This document shows positions 27,339 through 36,589 of a DNA stretch of 64,000 nucleotides, piece after piece (within the stretch, counting starts at the first letter, position 1; each line of letters opens with the position of its first letter). The translations under genes were made by a program, and so were the position numbers. The stretch is from positions 62,001 through 126,000 of the forward strand of contig CAIOKO010000040.1 of assembly GCA_903858935.1 (NCBI GenBank), in the 5' to 3' direction. Under the pieces are notes generated by a model. That model was not told the DNA's origin. It saw nothing but the letters and a program-made list of their open reading frames with translations, and searched no databases. This DNA comes from an uncultured Schlesneria sp. (GTDB taxonomy: Bacteria; Planctomycetota; Planctomycetia; Planctomycetales; Planctomycetaceae).

Positions 27339-28720
27339 CCAAATTTCGTTTCCTGTCCTCGGACAAGATAGAACTTGATCTGATTCTGACCGTCGGCGGA
27401 AGGTCCCTGTTTTGCCAGTTCGTTCATGATCCAGGTGATGTTGTCGACACTCATCGTTTCCCAACGATCGAGACCGACCAGAACGTCACCCTTCTGCATT
27501 CCATTGGCAGAAGCAGGGCTGTCAGGCTTGACTTCGACGACCCGCATCCCCCCTCGGTACTTGGTCTTCGAAAGTTGAGTACGAACTTCAGCCGCAGGCA
27601 ACTGTGTCATTCGAACGCCAAGCTGCGACCAGAAGCGATCGGAATCATCGTTGTTGGCTCGCGACGTCATTTGAAGATCGTTTGCCAGGATCGATCGACC
27701 ACCCGTATAGTTGGACAAAGCGATCGCAGTCTTTTCAATCTTATCGCTTCGCTTGATCGTCAGTTCAACTTTGTCGCCGACGGAACGATGCAGCAGTGCT
27801 CGTTCAAGATCCACGCCGTCAATGATGTCGACGTTTCCAGCCTTGATGATCACGTCACCGGAACGAAGACCGGCAACTGCTGCAGGACTTTCCGGATGAG
27901 CCCCATCGACCCGCAGCATCCGTGTCGAACCAGACTTGACGTCCTTCGTGATGGCTCCGTGGAACGTGCCGTCCAGATGCTCAATGCTCATCATCTTGGC
28001 GATAATCACTCGTGCATCATCGATGGGAATCGCAAATCCGATTTTCTGAGCACCCGCTCGAATCGCGACGTTGATCCCGATCACTTCGCCGTCCATATTG
28101 ATCAATGGACCACCGCTATTGCCGGGGTTAATCGCGGCATCGGTCTGGATCAGGTTTTTGTACGAAACTGTATCGTTTGCTTCGACGTCACGACCCAGTG
28201 CGCTGATGTAACCGAGTGTGACAGTGCCGTCGTAGCCGAATGCGTTACCAATCGCGATGACCTTCTCGCAGTACATCAAATCAGATGACGTTCCGGATGG
28301 CATCACTTTGAATGGCTTGGCCGCATCGACCTTAATGATCGCCAGGTCGTGTTCCCGATCATAGCGAACCTTGCGGGCGATATAGCTTGAACGGACCCGG
28401 TTTTCGTCTTCGAATTCGACACGAATAGTGTCAACGTCCGCGATCACATGGTAGTTGGTCACCATGTAACCCCGTTCGTCAAAGACGATACCAGTACCCA
28501 TCCCGTTGATCTTCCGGGCCTTTTCTGATGCAAACACGCTGTTAGAGGTATTGGCCGCTTTCTCAGTATGGATGTTTCCAACCGAGGGAAGAGTTCGTTT
28601 GGCCGCTAACACTTCAGGAGTGATTCGTCCCGTTGCAGGTTCCGTTGCCGATAGCACGGTTGTTCCTGCGAGCAGGCACAAGACACTCCATAGCTTACAT
28701 GAGGAAAGGCGTCGTATCAT
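27290..28720 (-). CDS. HtrA/DegP-type serine protease with two PDZ domains
   Basis: The protein has about 476 residues from ATG 28720. A signal peptide (residues 1-25, LWSVLCLLAGTTVLSAT) sends it to the periplasm. The trypsin-like domain shows the triad H91 (VTNYHVIADV), D125 (DREHDLAIIK) and S202 (NPGNSGGPLIN). The first PDZ follows near residue 270 (ESPAAVAGLRSGDVIIKAGN) and the second near 400 (VKPDSPASANGMQKGDVLVG). This is the usual order in envelope quality-control proteases. The start at 28720 fits the signal peptide; an upstream ATG at 28780 adds 20 residues that would block it. Its 3' end overlaps the convergent fusion gene. Confidence 0.93.
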   Translation of the reverse strand: MIRRLSSCKLWSVLCLLAGTTVLSATEPATGRITPEVLAAKRTLPSVGNIHTEKAANTSNSVFASEKARKINGMGTGIVFDERGYMVTNYHVIADVDTIRVEFEDENRVRSSYIARKVRYDREHDLAIIKVDAAKPFKVMPSGTSSDLMYCEKVIAIGNAFGYDGTVTLGYISALGRDVEANDTVSYKNLIQTDAAINPGNSGGPLINMDGEVIGINVAIRAGAQKIGFAIPIDDARVIIAKMMSIEHLDGTFHGAITKDVKSGSTRMLRVDGAHPESPAAVAGLRSGDVIIKAGNVDIIDGVDLERALLHRSVGDKVELTIKRSDKIEKTAIALSNYTGGRSILANDLQMTSRANNDDSDRFWSQLGVRMTQLPAAEVRTQLSKTKYRGGMRVVEVKPDSPASANGMQKGDVLVGLDRWETMSVDNITWIMNELAKQGPSADGQNQIKFYLVRGQETKFGYLPMSSAPRTASLGN

Positions 28721-29169
28721 GGAAGATCTACTCGTGGGCGCTGAGGTCGGACAATAGGTGGTCATCAATGCGTCTGCCACAATCCCTCGCTGCTTTCGGA
28801 GGACGATCCTTCATCTCCGTAGGTTTCAGCATCGACGAACTACATCAAACTGCTTGATGCGGCGCTCGTTCGACATGAATAGATTGCCCAGTCAATCGAA
28901 GTGGAAAACAGAGAAACTCTGCCACCGTCACTCCGTCGAATTCGCTGTTTTCCGAGTCACTCAACAAGTTGACTCAAGAACGCCTGGCGATCAGTCACCG
29001 TGACCATGCACGTGAAAGTAAGACCGGCAAGAACTGCCGAAGATCAGCCCATTCCAGCGACAGATTCAAGTAGACAGCACATAGCACGCGGAAAAGCGCG
29101 AAAGCGAGTCGTCCGGCAAGCCGGTTTGCTCGCGTCGGATGATGGGTTTAAAATGGAGCTATCAATCGC
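28721..29169. other. Intergenic stretch, no gene seen
   Basis: About 450 bases upstream of the protease gene without a supported coding frame. It should contain the promoter of the minus-strand protease, but I could not pick a clear -35/-10 pair. Repeat-derived sequence begins at about 29170. Confidence 0.5.
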
Positions 29170-29300
29170 GCGTTGAAAAGGCGTAAGCCTCGGACTCTTC
29201 GTCCGCGCGTTCGGTTACGAAGTGAACCACGAGGATTTGCGGGGCCACGTATCGCTGCCGGCAGTCAGTATTCGCCGAATTAGAGTCCGGGGGTTGACGC
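29170..29300. repeat. Dispersed long hairpin, CGGACTCTTCGTCC type, copy 1
   Basis: It starts with GCGCGTTGA. A left arm GCGTAAGCCTCGGACTCT (29181-29198) pairs with a right arm AGAGTCCGGGGGTTGACGC (29282-29300), leaving an 83-base loop. A second copy with the same start and near-identical arms is at 36701-36862. It directly precedes the 99-base tandem array. Confidence 0.7.
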
Positions 29301-29317
29301 ACCCCAGCTCACCTGGC

Positions 29318-29790
29318 CAACGCGCGAACGACCAGCCTATTCTGAACCCGTCATCCAACGCGCATGAACCGTCTGTGCCGGCCGACGCGCACAAACCGGC
29401 TGTGCCGGGCTCGTCTCAACGCGCGAACGACCAGTCTATTCTGAACCCGTCATTCGACGCGCATAAACCGGCTGTGCCGGCCGACGCGCACAAACCGACT
29501 GTGCCGGGCTCATCTCAACGCGCGAAAGACCAGCCTATTCTGAACCCGTCATCCAACGCGCATGAACCGTCTGTGCCGGCCGACGCGCACAAACCGGCTG
29601 TGCCGGGCTCATCTCAACGCGCGAACGACCAGCCTATTCTGAACCCGTCATCCAACGCGCATGAACCGTCTGTGCCGGCCGACGCGCACAAACCGGCTGT
29701 GCCGGGCTCATCTCAACGCGCGAAAGACCATCCTATTCTGAACCCGTCACGCGACGCGCACAAACCGGCTGTGCCGGTCAACCGGCTGCG
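29318..29790. repeat. 99-base tandem repeat, about 4.8 units
   Basis: Units begin at 29318, 29417, 29516, 29615 and 29714, each starting CAACGCGCGAA and reading through CCTATTCTGAACCCGTCA. The spacing is exactly 99 each time. Each unit contains two copies of a shorter motif (GACGCGCAC..ACCGGCTGTGCCGG and a variant). The array stops at the 3' end of ilvE on the opposite strand, overlapping its last codons. The period is a multiple of three and one plus-strand frame stays open across it, but I regard that frame as a by-product. Related units lie at 54370-54555. Confidence 0.9.
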
Positions 29791-30641
29791 CCGGTTAGTT
29801 TGCGGAACCGTTCCAGCAGGTCGCGTGTGACGGGACCGGGTTCGCCGGTACCAATCTTACGTCCATCAAGGCTGACGACCGCAACCACTTCCGCTGCCGT
29901 TCCTGTCAGGAACATTTCGTCAGCCACGTAAAGATCGTGACGTGTCATCGACGTCTCGAGAACTTCATAGCCACCCTCGACCGCCAGTTGCATCACCGCG
30001 TTTCGAGTGATCCCTTCCAGGATTCCGGCATCAAGCCCCGGTGTCATCAGAACGCGATTCTTCACGATGAAAATGTTGTCACCGGTACATTCTGCGACTT
30101 CACCTTTATGGTTCAGCATCAATGCTTCAACCATACCAGCGTCAGTCCCTTCAATCCTTGCAAGAATGTTATTCAAGTAATTCAGCGACTTGATCCGAGA
30201 GCTGAGTGCCCCCGGATGGTTCCGAATCGTGCTGGCGGTCACGAGGTTCATCCCCTTGGTATAGGTCTCAGGGGGATAGAGCGAAATCGTATCCGCGATC
30301 ACGATCACTTGCGGATTGCTGGTCTTGCGAATGTCCAGACCCAGACTTCCCGCACCCCGGGTCACGACCAGGCGAACATAACCGTCAGTGATGTTATTGG
30401 CTTTGACTGTCTGTTCGACCGCAGCAATCACCTGGGCGGGCGACAGGGGGATCACCAGTCGAATCGCTTTCGCACTCTCAAACAGCCGGTCGATGTGCTG
30501 CTGATGCAGGAAGACCCGTCCGCCATAGACGCGAATCCCTTCAAAAACGCCATCCCCGTAAAGCAGACCATGATCAAACACGCTGATCTTGGCATCCGCT
30601 TCATCAACCAGTTTGTCACCGAGAAAAATTTTGAGAGCCAT
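29778..30641 (-). CDS. ilvE: Branched-chain amino acid aminotransferase
   Basis: This class IV PLP-dependent aminotransferase interconverts branched-chain 2-oxo acids and Leu/Ile/Val. The 287-residue protein shows FDHGLLYGDGVFEGIRVY at the N-terminus, the PLP-lysine region SRIKSLNYLNNILARIEG, EALMLNHKGEVAECTGDNIF and the TGTAAEVVAVVSLDGRKIG phosphate-binding end. D-amino acid aminotransferases share the fold, but GVFEGIRVY favours IlvE. The start ATG 30641 has an AGGA site upstream. The last codons lie in the edge of the 99-base repeat array. A terminator separates it from lolD upstream. Confidence 0.93.
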   Translation of the reverse strand: MALKIFLGDKLVDEADAKISVFDHGLLYGDGVFEGIRVYGGRVFLHQQHIDRLFESAKAIRLVIPLSPAQVIAAVEQTVKANNITDGYVRLVVTRGAGSLGLDIRKTSNPQVIVIADTISLYPPETYTKGMNLVTASTIRNHPGALSSRIKSLNYLNNILARIEGTDAGMVEALMLNHKGEVAECTGDNIFIVKNRVLMTPGLDAGILEGITRNAVMQLAVEGGYEVLETSMTRHDLYVADEMFLTGTAAEVVAVVSLDGRKIGTGEPGPVTRDLLERFRKLTGAAG

Positions 30642-30660
30642 CAGAGGCAGTTCCTGTAAA

Positions 30661-30691
30661 AGAAGCCCGGCCTTTTCACAAGGCGGGCTTC
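30661..30691 (-). terminator. Intrinsic terminator after lolD
   Basis: A strong inverted repeat (arms AGAAGCCCGGCCTT and AAGGCGGGCTTCT, five-base loop) lies 44 bases after the lolD stop. Read on the minus strand it ends in TTTT, and on the plus strand in a short TTT. It should end the lysS-lolC-lolD transcript before ilvE. Confidence 0.85.
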
Positions 30692-30734
30692 TTTCAAATG
30701 TCGTTCGGATAAACCCAATCAGAAAGAAACACAG

Positions 30735-31499
30735 TCACGCGGCATCGGTCAAGGTCTCGATTCGTCCTTCGCACAGTCTAACGGTGCGATGTGCTTCCGC
30801 AGCAATGGACTTATCGTGAGTCACCATGATGATAGTCAGCTGCTCTCTCTCATTCAATCGGGCCATCAGGTCAATGATCTCCCGACCGGTTTTTGCATCC
30901 AGATTTCCCGTAGGCTCATCCGCCAGCAGGATCTCGGGCTGAGCCACCAATGCCCGGGCGATCGCCGCCCGCTGCATCTCGCCACCAGATAATTCTGAGG
31001 GCTTATGAGTCAATCGATGTCCCAGCCCAACCCGGTCGATCATCGCTTTCGCCCGATCCTGAAATTCACGTCGCCTGGTCCAATAGTTCCAGATCGAATG
31101 CCGAATCATCAGCGGTGTCAGCACGTTTTCCATCAGGCTCAGTTCAGGGAGCAGATGATAGAACTGAAACACAAATCCGAAGACGCGATTGCGCAGCTCA
31201 TCGCGAGTCCGCACCGGCAGGTCGTCGATCCGCTGACCTTCCAGCTGAACTTCACCGACATCTGGCGTATCGAGCAGCCCGATCAAGTGCATCAGCGTGC
31301 TTTTCCCCGAACCCGACTGACCAATGATCGAGAGAAACTCGCCCTTCCGCACAGAGATATCCACTCCATGCAGAACGGGGACGCTGTGCTCACCTTTGCG
31401 GTAAGCCTTTTGAACGGCCAGCGCGGCGACATGCGGTACGGGCATGGCGATTGACTCGCGTACGAGTGAGTTTTCCGAGGTCATAATGGTGGTGGACAT
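30735..31499 (-). CDS. lolD: Lipoprotein-releasing ABC transporter ATP-binding protein
   Basis: The protein has 254 residues. Walker A is GQSGSGKST, the signature is ELSGGEMQRAAIARAL, Walker B is EILLADEPTGNLD and the switch histidine is in MVTHDKS. The sequence is of the LolD/MacB/FtsE subfamily. Pairing with the LolC-like permease upstream on the same strand makes lipoprotein release from the inner membrane the best prediction, although a MacB-like export role cannot be ruled out. The first 25 residues are variable, and the start could be the ATG at 31499 or one of the next two. A 397-base gap holding a repeat element separates it from lolC. Confidence 0.88.
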   Translation of the reverse strand: MSTTIMTSENSLVRESIAMPVPHVAALAVQKAYRKGEHSVPVLHGVDISVRKGEFLSIIGQSGSGKSTLMHLIGLLDTPDVGEVQLEGQRIDDLPVRTRDELRNRVFGFVFQFYHLLPELSLMENVLTPLMIRHSIWNYWTRRREFQDRAKAMIDRVGLGHRLTHKPSELSGGEMQRAAIARALVAQPEILLADEPTGNLDAKTGREIIDLMARLNEREQLTIIMVTHDKSIAAEAHRTVRLCEGRIETLTDAA

Positions 31500-31583
31500 G
31501 GCTTCCGTTCCATGAAAACAAAACTGAAGGAAGGCGAATTCCAGGTGAAATACAATTTAGATGAAATACAATTTAAAGGTCCC

Positions 31584-31881
31584 GTGTCACCGCTTGACCG
31601 TCCTCGGCCAGGCAGTGCTCTTCAGATCTGTCTATTAAAAGCGAAGTTACGGCATCTCCAAAAACTTGGGGAAGATTACACCTCAGACCAAAGTAGCCAT
31701 CATCGCTCCGCGTGATGAGCATCTCTCGAGAATGAGCCGATCGTTGCCGCAGCCTCGTTTCATTTTGACAAAACCTGAATTCAAACAAATGCATAGCGTA
31801 GTGTCGATTGTAAGTTATTCGTGAAAGGCTCATCACGCTGAGCGATGATGGCTACTTATTAAGACTCCAAAGCAGTGGCAC
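31584..31881. mobile_element. Inverted-repeat element (MITE-like), copy 1
   Basis: About 298 bases. The left end is a hairpin (GTGTCACCGCTTGACC ... CAGTGCTCTT) and the right end is CAAAGCAGTGGCAC. Inside are long inverted arms at 31692-31720 and 31828-31856 that match at 28 of 29 positions. The second copy at 60840-61175 shares both ends and both internal arms but not the filler. No transposase is encoded. It lies between lolC and lolD, only 14 bases from the lolC stop. Confidence 0.75.
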
Positions 31882-31895
31882 AAATCCGACATCGA

Positions 31896-33428
31896 TCATT
31901 CATATCTCAATGCTTGAACAGGACGCAGATGAGCAGCACGTCGGGCCGGAAGAACACTCGCCATCACAGCGATCATCACAGCACCGAAGGCCACCCAGAA
32001 AACGGTAAACGGATCAACATGAGTCGGGATATCCTTGAAGTAGTAAATCTTCTCGGGAAACACCTCGCGACCTGTAACGAACGTAATAAACTTCTCGATC
32101 TGATTAATGTACGCGACGAACAACAATCCGACTCCAACACCCGCTCCCGCTCCCACCATTCCCAGCAGAAGGCCGTACGTCAGGAAAATTGACATCACTC
32201 CCGACGAACTGGCTCCCAGCGCTTTCAGAATGCCGATGTCGCGAGTCTTCTCAACCACGATCATGAAGAAGATTGCCAGAATCCCGAAACCTGCTACCGT
32301 GATAATCAGAAATAACAGGATGTTGAGAATCGATGATTCGACATCCACTGCCGCCAGCAAAGGCCCCTGTCGCTGTTCCCACGTGTTGACGTTAAAGTTC
32401 TCGGCATTGAAGTTGGCTCGCAGTATCTCAATCACTTTCGGAGCGTCTTTGTAATCCTTCAGTTTGATCTGCAGCGATGTAAAGGCTCGTGTTTCTGTGC
32501 CGTCTTCGTTATGCCGGATCATCCCTCGAACTTCCTGAAGCTGTTCGAGGTTGCAATAGACCAGGTTCGAATCGTATTCGCTCATCCCCGTCTTGAACGT
32601 GTCGACCACCGTCGCCACAAAATACTTCGGTGCGGGCGTTCCTGCCGAATATGTCGTGATCCGAACGTCATCCCCCGGCCGGATCATATTGTAGGTCTTC
32701 GATTCCTTTGTCTCGGGATCGATCGACAGGTACGTTGCCAGGCCAACCCCGACATACAGCCGACCCTTTTGCAGTTGTCCGGGGTCTTCATCGCTTTCAG
32801 CGGCTGCCCCGTCGTCGGAAGACGTGTCAGCAAATGGATCGCCTGGATTCCCTTCTTCCTTCTCACGCTGAGCCCGCATCTGATGCCGCAGCTTTTCCAT
32901 CTGCCGATAGTATTCGGCCTTCTCCTGACGTCGAGCCATCGCGGCGGGAGTCAATTCCCAGCCGAGCGGCTCGGTTCGAGATCGTTCTGCAGGGACTTCA
33001 CGTCCATTCTCGATCTGGTTGTGATAGCTCTGCAGATAGTCGATCAGCGGACCAACCTCTGCTTTGCTCTCGGGCACAATCGCCACCAGGTTTACCGGAT
33101 GAGGAACGTAATCACCCAGCGACTTGTAACTGAGAATCGCATGGACCTCGACCGTCGCCGTCACGCCGGAAATGTACTTTCCAACCAGTTCCCGAATCCG
33201 TGCCATGTGGCCTTCAGGATCGAATTCGCCATTCATGCTGCGGGTTTCGACGATGATGTCGGACAGAATCCCCTGGATCCGGTTCCGCATCTCGCTGCCG
33301 AACCCCGCCATCACGGAATTGACGACGATCATCGTCGCCACACCCAGCGTTACGCTGATGATGCTTGCCAGTGCGATATAACGAGTCCGCAGATATCGCT
33401 GGCAGAGAAGCATTTTGTACATGGCCAA
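31896..33428 (-). CDS. FtsX-like ABC permease, LolC/LolE type
   Basis: The protein has 510 residues. The N-terminal membrane helix (YIALASIISVTLGVATMIVVNSV) is followed by a large periplasmic domain of about 320 residues. Three C-terminal helices follow (NILLFLIITVAGFGILAIFFMIV, LTYGLLLGMVGAGAGVGVGLLFV, FWVAFGAVMIAVMASVLPARRAA). This is the topology of LolC/LolE. The periplasmic part includes a charged low-complexity stretch (HQMRAQREKEEGNPGDPF, DDGAAAESDEDPG) not usual in E. coli LolC. The start ATG 33428 lies 19 bases after the lysS stop, so the two are cotranscribed. Confidence 0.88.
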   Translation of the reverse strand: MAMYKMLLCQRYLRTRYIALASIISVTLGVATMIVVNSVMAGFGSEMRNRIQGILSDIIVETRSMNGEFDPEGHMARIRELVGKYISGVTATVEVHAILSYKSLGDYVPHPVNLVAIVPESKAEVGPLIDYLQSYHNQIENGREVPAERSRTEPLGWELTPAAMARRQEKAEYYRQMEKLRHQMRAQREKEEGNPGDPFADTSSDDGAAAESDEDPGQLQKGRLYVGVGLATYLSIDPETKESKTYNMIRPGDDVRITTYSAGTPAPKYFVATVVDTFKTGMSEYDSNLVYCNLEQLQEVRGMIRHNEDGTETRAFTSLQIKLKDYKDAPKVIEILRANFNAENFNVNTWEQRQGPLLAAVDVESSILNILLFLIITVAGFGILAIFFMIVVEKTRDIGILKALGASSSGVMSIFLTYGLLLGMVGAGAGVGVGLLFVAYINQIEKFITFVTGREVFPEKIYYFKDIPTHVDPFTVFWVAFGAVMIAVMASVLPARRAAHLRPVQALRYE

Positions 33429-33447
33429 TCCTTTGGCAAAAATTCGG

Positions 33448-34905
33448 TTAGTGTTCTGGCTTCAGCAGCGGGAAGAAAATCACGTCCCGGATGCTGTTGG
33501 TATTCGTCAGTAGCATGATCAGTCGATCGATCCCGATCCCCATCCCGCCCGCAGGAGGCATCCCAACCTTCAGCGCCCGGACGAAGTCGTGATCCATCTT
33601 GGCCATCGAATCCTCTTCCGGCAGACCGGCCAGCTGCGTTCGGAACAGCTCTTCCTGCAACCGAGGATCGTTCAGTTCGGTATAAGCGTTGGCGACTTCC
33701 ATTCCATCGACAAACATCTCGAACCGTTCTGCAATCGCTGGCTCATTCCGCTTCCGCTTCGTCAGCGGGCACATTGAAGCGGGATAGTCGATCACGAACA
33801 CTGGTCCGATCAGCTTGTCTTCCACCGTCGCTTCAAACACGTCGTTGACGATCACGTCCGGATGCCGATCGGCTGTGGCAATGTGCAGCTTCTTCGCCAC
33901 GGCTGCCACCGCTTCGACATCGTGCATGTCGCAACCGGCGTGCTCGCGGAACAGATCGCCATACTTGGCTCGCTGGAAGGGAGGCGTGAAGTTGATCGTC
34001 TTTTCACCCCACGGCACGATCGCCGTCCCGTTCGCCGAAATCGCTGCCTGCGAAATCAGCTTCTCGGCCAGTTCCATCATCGAGTTATAGTCGCCGTACG
34101 CCTGGTACAGCTCGATCATCGTGAATTCCGGATTATGAGTGCTATCCACCCCTTCATTCCGGAAGACGCGACCGATCTCGTAGACCCGTTCGATACCGCC
34201 GACCATGAGTCGCTTCAAATGCAGTTCCAAGGCAATCCGCAGAAAGAGCGGAATGTCGAGTGCATTATGATGAGTCACAAAGGGTCGAGCCGCCGCACCG
34301 CCGGCAATCGCATGCAGGACGGGCGTTTCGACTTCGAAAAAGTTCTCGCCGCGCAATGTTGATCGGATCGAATCGATGATCCGCAACCGCTTGAACATCC
34401 GATCCAGCACCCCTTCGGTGTAGATCAGATCGGTGTATCGCTGACGCAGCAGTTGTTCTTTATCCTGCAGACCGTGAAACTTTTCCGGGGGTTGAGCCAG
34501 CGACTTGCAGAGAATCACCAACTGAGTCACGAAAATCGTCTTTTCGCCGGTGTTCGTGACCCGCAGCCGACCTTCGACTCCGATCAGGTCTCCCAGATCG
34601 AGACATTCCAGCAGTGCCCACGTCTCAGGGGTCGAATCCTTCTGAGACAGCATCAACTGGATGCTGCCGGAGTAGTCCTTAATATGAATAAAGTTCAGCT
34701 TGCCGGTTTTCGGCCACTTCATGATACGGCCAGCGACCCGCACGGTCGCTCCGTCGGTCCCCGCTTCGGTGGGACACTGCTGACGGGCCGCATCGATGGC
34801 GATATGGTCGTCAAAGCGTTGTCCCCACGGATCAAGCCCCAGCGCTTCGATTTTCGCGAGCTTTTCCAGTCGAACGGCTTCCAAACGATCGGGCGTCTCG
34901 GACAT
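33448..34905 (-). CDS. lysS: Lysine--tRNA ligase, class II
   Basis: Class II lysyl-tRNA synthetase, 485 residues from ATG 34905 ([16 protein letters not shown]). The OB-fold anticodon-binding domain covers residues about 50-150 ([21 protein letters not shown]). The catalytic domain shows motif 1 ([21 protein letters not shown]), motif 2 ([22 protein letters not shown], read in two parts) and motif 3 ([15 protein letters not shown]). An ATG six codons upstream gives a less likely leader. It is the first gene of the lysS-lolC-lolD group. It supplies lysyl-tRNA and has no evident tie to the polylysine-like locus beyond sharing lysine as substrate. Confidence 0.96.
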   Translation of the reverse strand: MSETPDRLEAVRLEKLAKIEALGLDPWGQRFDDHIAIDAARQQCPTEAGTDGATVRVAGRIMKWPKTGKLNFIHIKDYSGSIQLMLSQKDSTPETWALLECLDLGDLIGVEGRLRVTNTGEKTIFVTQLVILCKSLAQPPEKFHGLQDKEQLLRQRYTDLIYTEGVLDRMFKRLRIIDSIRSTLRGENFFEVETPVLHAIAGGAAARPFVTHHNALDIPLFLRIALELHLKRLMVGGIERVYEIGRVFRNEGVDSTHNPEFTMIELYQAYGDYNSMMELAEKLISQAAISANGTAIVPWGEKTINFTPPFQRAKYGDLFREHAGCDMHDVEAVAAVAKKLHIATADRHPDVIVNDVFEATVEDKLIGPVFVIDYPASMCPLTKRKRNEPAIAERFEMFVDGMEVANAYTELNDPRLQEELFRTQLAGLPEEDSMAKMDHDFVRALKVGMPPAGGMGIGIDRLIMLLTNTNSIRDVIFFPLLKPEH

Positions 34906-35085
34906 CGAGCAAACTTCTAGCAAAAAATTGAGAAACGGCGGGGTCTAGGGAGGGCAGAACTATGCGGGAATCGGCAAAAAACGTCAATGGCAGCTCGAAC
35001 CCGGAAGCATAAATCCGCCTGAACTACCCATCCTCCCACGCCAACAGAGGACAATCTTCAAGCCTCGGAGGTTCATTATCATCAT

Positions 35086-35400
35086 CTCGTTCCCAAGCTC
35101 CAGCTTGGGAACGCACCTCTTCGAAGCTCCGCTTCGCGAATGGCATGTTGCCTGCCACCCAAAACCTCGATCCCTCTTCAATCCATCGCCCCGCACAAGT
35201 TCAAAAAAAGTTGGCAAAGTTCGATTTGTCTGGCTGGCAGGGTTATCTCGTTCCCAAGCTCCAGCCTGGTAACGCACCTCTTCGAAGCTCTGCTTCGCGA
35301 TTAGCGAGTCGCCTTCCACCAGAAACCTCGATCTGTCTCCAATCCATCGTCTCATCGAAGTTCAAAAAAAGTTGGCCAAGTTGGTCAAGTTCCCTGTTTT
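35086..35400. repeat. Two tandem copies of a 161-base unit starting CTCGTTCCCAAGCTCC
   Basis: Unit 1 starts at 35086 and unit 2 at 35247. Each begins with the widespread hairpin GTTCCCAAGCT..AGCTTGGGAAC (perfect at 35089-35112, decayed in unit 2), then a second stem CGAAGCTCCGCTTCG, then shared text ending AAGTTCAAAAAAAGTTGG. Unit 2 runs into the 3' end of the ATPase gene. Frames across it (such as one at 34984-35355) look spurious. Confidence 0.85.
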
Positions 35401-36548
35401 GTAAGGTTTTTAAGAGCCTTCGCTTTGTCAAGTTCGGCACAGATCTCTGCCATTGTTTTCGCTTCGGGCATTCTTGCCTGCAGCCAGGGGGAGCCGGAGC
35501 TGACAGGGCTCGTCAGCAGATCTGGCAAGCGCCAGAACCATCGCCCGTCGGTTTTCTTTTCTTTGCCTTTGATACCACCCAGCAGGATCAGTGCGCGCAT
35601 CAACGTCTTTTCACTGATGTCATGACCAGCCGCATCCGCTTTGAGGACACTGGTATAAACAGGTGCGCTATTCATTCGTCTTTTCAGCCATTCGGTCGCT
35701 CGCGACAATTCACTCTTCGCCGCCACGTGATGCAACTGCTCTGTTTCATTCGCTTCGGCCACGTATTGTTCTGCCGTCTGACGAACCCATTCGTTTTCCC
35801 AGTAGATCCGCTGATCCTCAATCGTAAAGCCGAGACCGGGAGGAGTTTCACACAGGTTGGTTTTCACAGGCAACAGGATTCGTCGCTCCGGTTTGTCGGG
35901 ATCACGAACGATCGACCAGACCGAACGAGCCACCTCGGTGAGAACCGCAGAGGTCGGTGTCCAACTCCCACGTTTCCCTTTTTCAACCTTGGAAGGTGTC
36001 GCGATCAACAGGATCGCTACCCCTGTTCGGTTTGCCAGATCAGTCAGCTTCGCCATCGTTGCCCGAAGTTTCGCGTCGTCACGGCCACCCGTCGCATCGA
36101 GAAACCAATTGGCGGGATCAATCACAATCAGACCACAAGGCTCACCCGACTCACGCAGCAACGTCAGATACAATTCGAGCGATTCAATTTCACCATCGTC
36201 ATCAAGCCGGCTGCGTCTGAATTCAGGTTTCTCCGACGTGGCGTTTGCATCATTGACGACGACGTTGACCAAAGGGAGCACCGCTTTCGCAGCTTCAAGA
36301 CGATTTCGAACCACGCTGGCGATCCCATCTTCGCCTGAAAACAGTATGACCTGACCCGGCTCCCCCTGATCCGCAACAGTAAAACCACGGTCACCCCGAG
36401 TCAACTTGGCGATGGCATCCATCGCAAACAGACTCTTCCCAACACCCGGCTCCCCCGTCAACAGCGTAACTTGCCCTTCAGGGATCACCCCCTTCCAAAC
36501 CCATCCCTGCGGCTTCGCAGGGATCTCGCTCAATTTCTCCAGATTCAT
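35385..36548 (-). CDS. RecA/RepA-like AAA ATPase
   Basis: The protein has 387 residues from ATG 36548. Walker A is GEPGVGKS (K38), Walker B is CGLIVIDPANWFLD, and a later arginine-rich patch (RSVWSIVRDPDKPERRI) could be the finger or sensor region. The fold is of the RecA-like AAA_25 type seen in plasmid/phage RepA helicases and in some chromosomal proteins. A C-terminal winged-helix-like part (ISEKTLMRALILLGGIKGKE) ends in DGRWFWRLPD. There is no primase, integrase or origin gene adjacent. It may be a relic of a mobile element, given repeats at both ends and an AT-rich upstream region. The role is unproven. Confidence 0.8.
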   Translation of the reverse strand: MNLEKLSEIPAKPQGWVWKGVIPEGQVTLLTGEPGVGKSLFAMDAIAKLTRGDRGFTVADQGEPGQVILFSGEDGIASVVRNRLEAAKAVLPLVNVVVNDANATSEKPEFRRSRLDDDGEIESLELYLTLLRESGEPCGLIVIDPANWFLDATGGRDDAKLRATMAKLTDLANRTGVAILLIATPSKVEKGKRGSWTPTSAVLTEVARSVWSIVRDPDKPERRILLPVKTNLCETPPGLGFTIEDQRIYWENEWVRQTAEQYVAEANETEQLHHVAAKSELSRATEWLKRRMNSAPVYTSVLKADAAGHDISEKTLMRALILLGGIKGKEKKTDGRWFWRLPDLLTSPVSSGSPWLQARMPEAKTMAEICAELDKAKALKNLTKQGT

Positions 36549-36589
36549 TCGAGTCCTCCCGGTCAAACAGACACAACAGATCCAAAAAC

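Noticed and set aside
27158-28288. 376-codon plus-strand frame opposite the HtrA-type protease
   Set aside because: It is antisense to a clear protease with catalytic triad and PDZ domains. Its own product has no family resemblance.
29222-29830. Open plus-strand frame of 202 codons across the 99-base array (33-residue repeats)
   Set aside because: The frame is open because the repeat period is a multiple of three. It lacks a ribosome-binding site and its composition is repeat-derived. It also overlaps the end of ilvE on the other strand.
32511-33518. 335-codon plus-strand frame opposite the LolC-like permease
   Set aside because: It is the complement of a real gene with correct membrane topology.
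34984-35355. Minus-strand frame of 123 codons over the CTCGTTCCCAAGCT repeats
   Set aside because: It is a translation of two repeat units (containing YQAGAWERD-type text) and has no relatives I would trust; the same spurious product appears wherever this repeat occurs.
35145-36338. 397-codon plus-strand frame opposite the RecA-like ATPase
   Set aside because: It is the shadow of a gene with Walker motifs; the start lies in repeat DNA.
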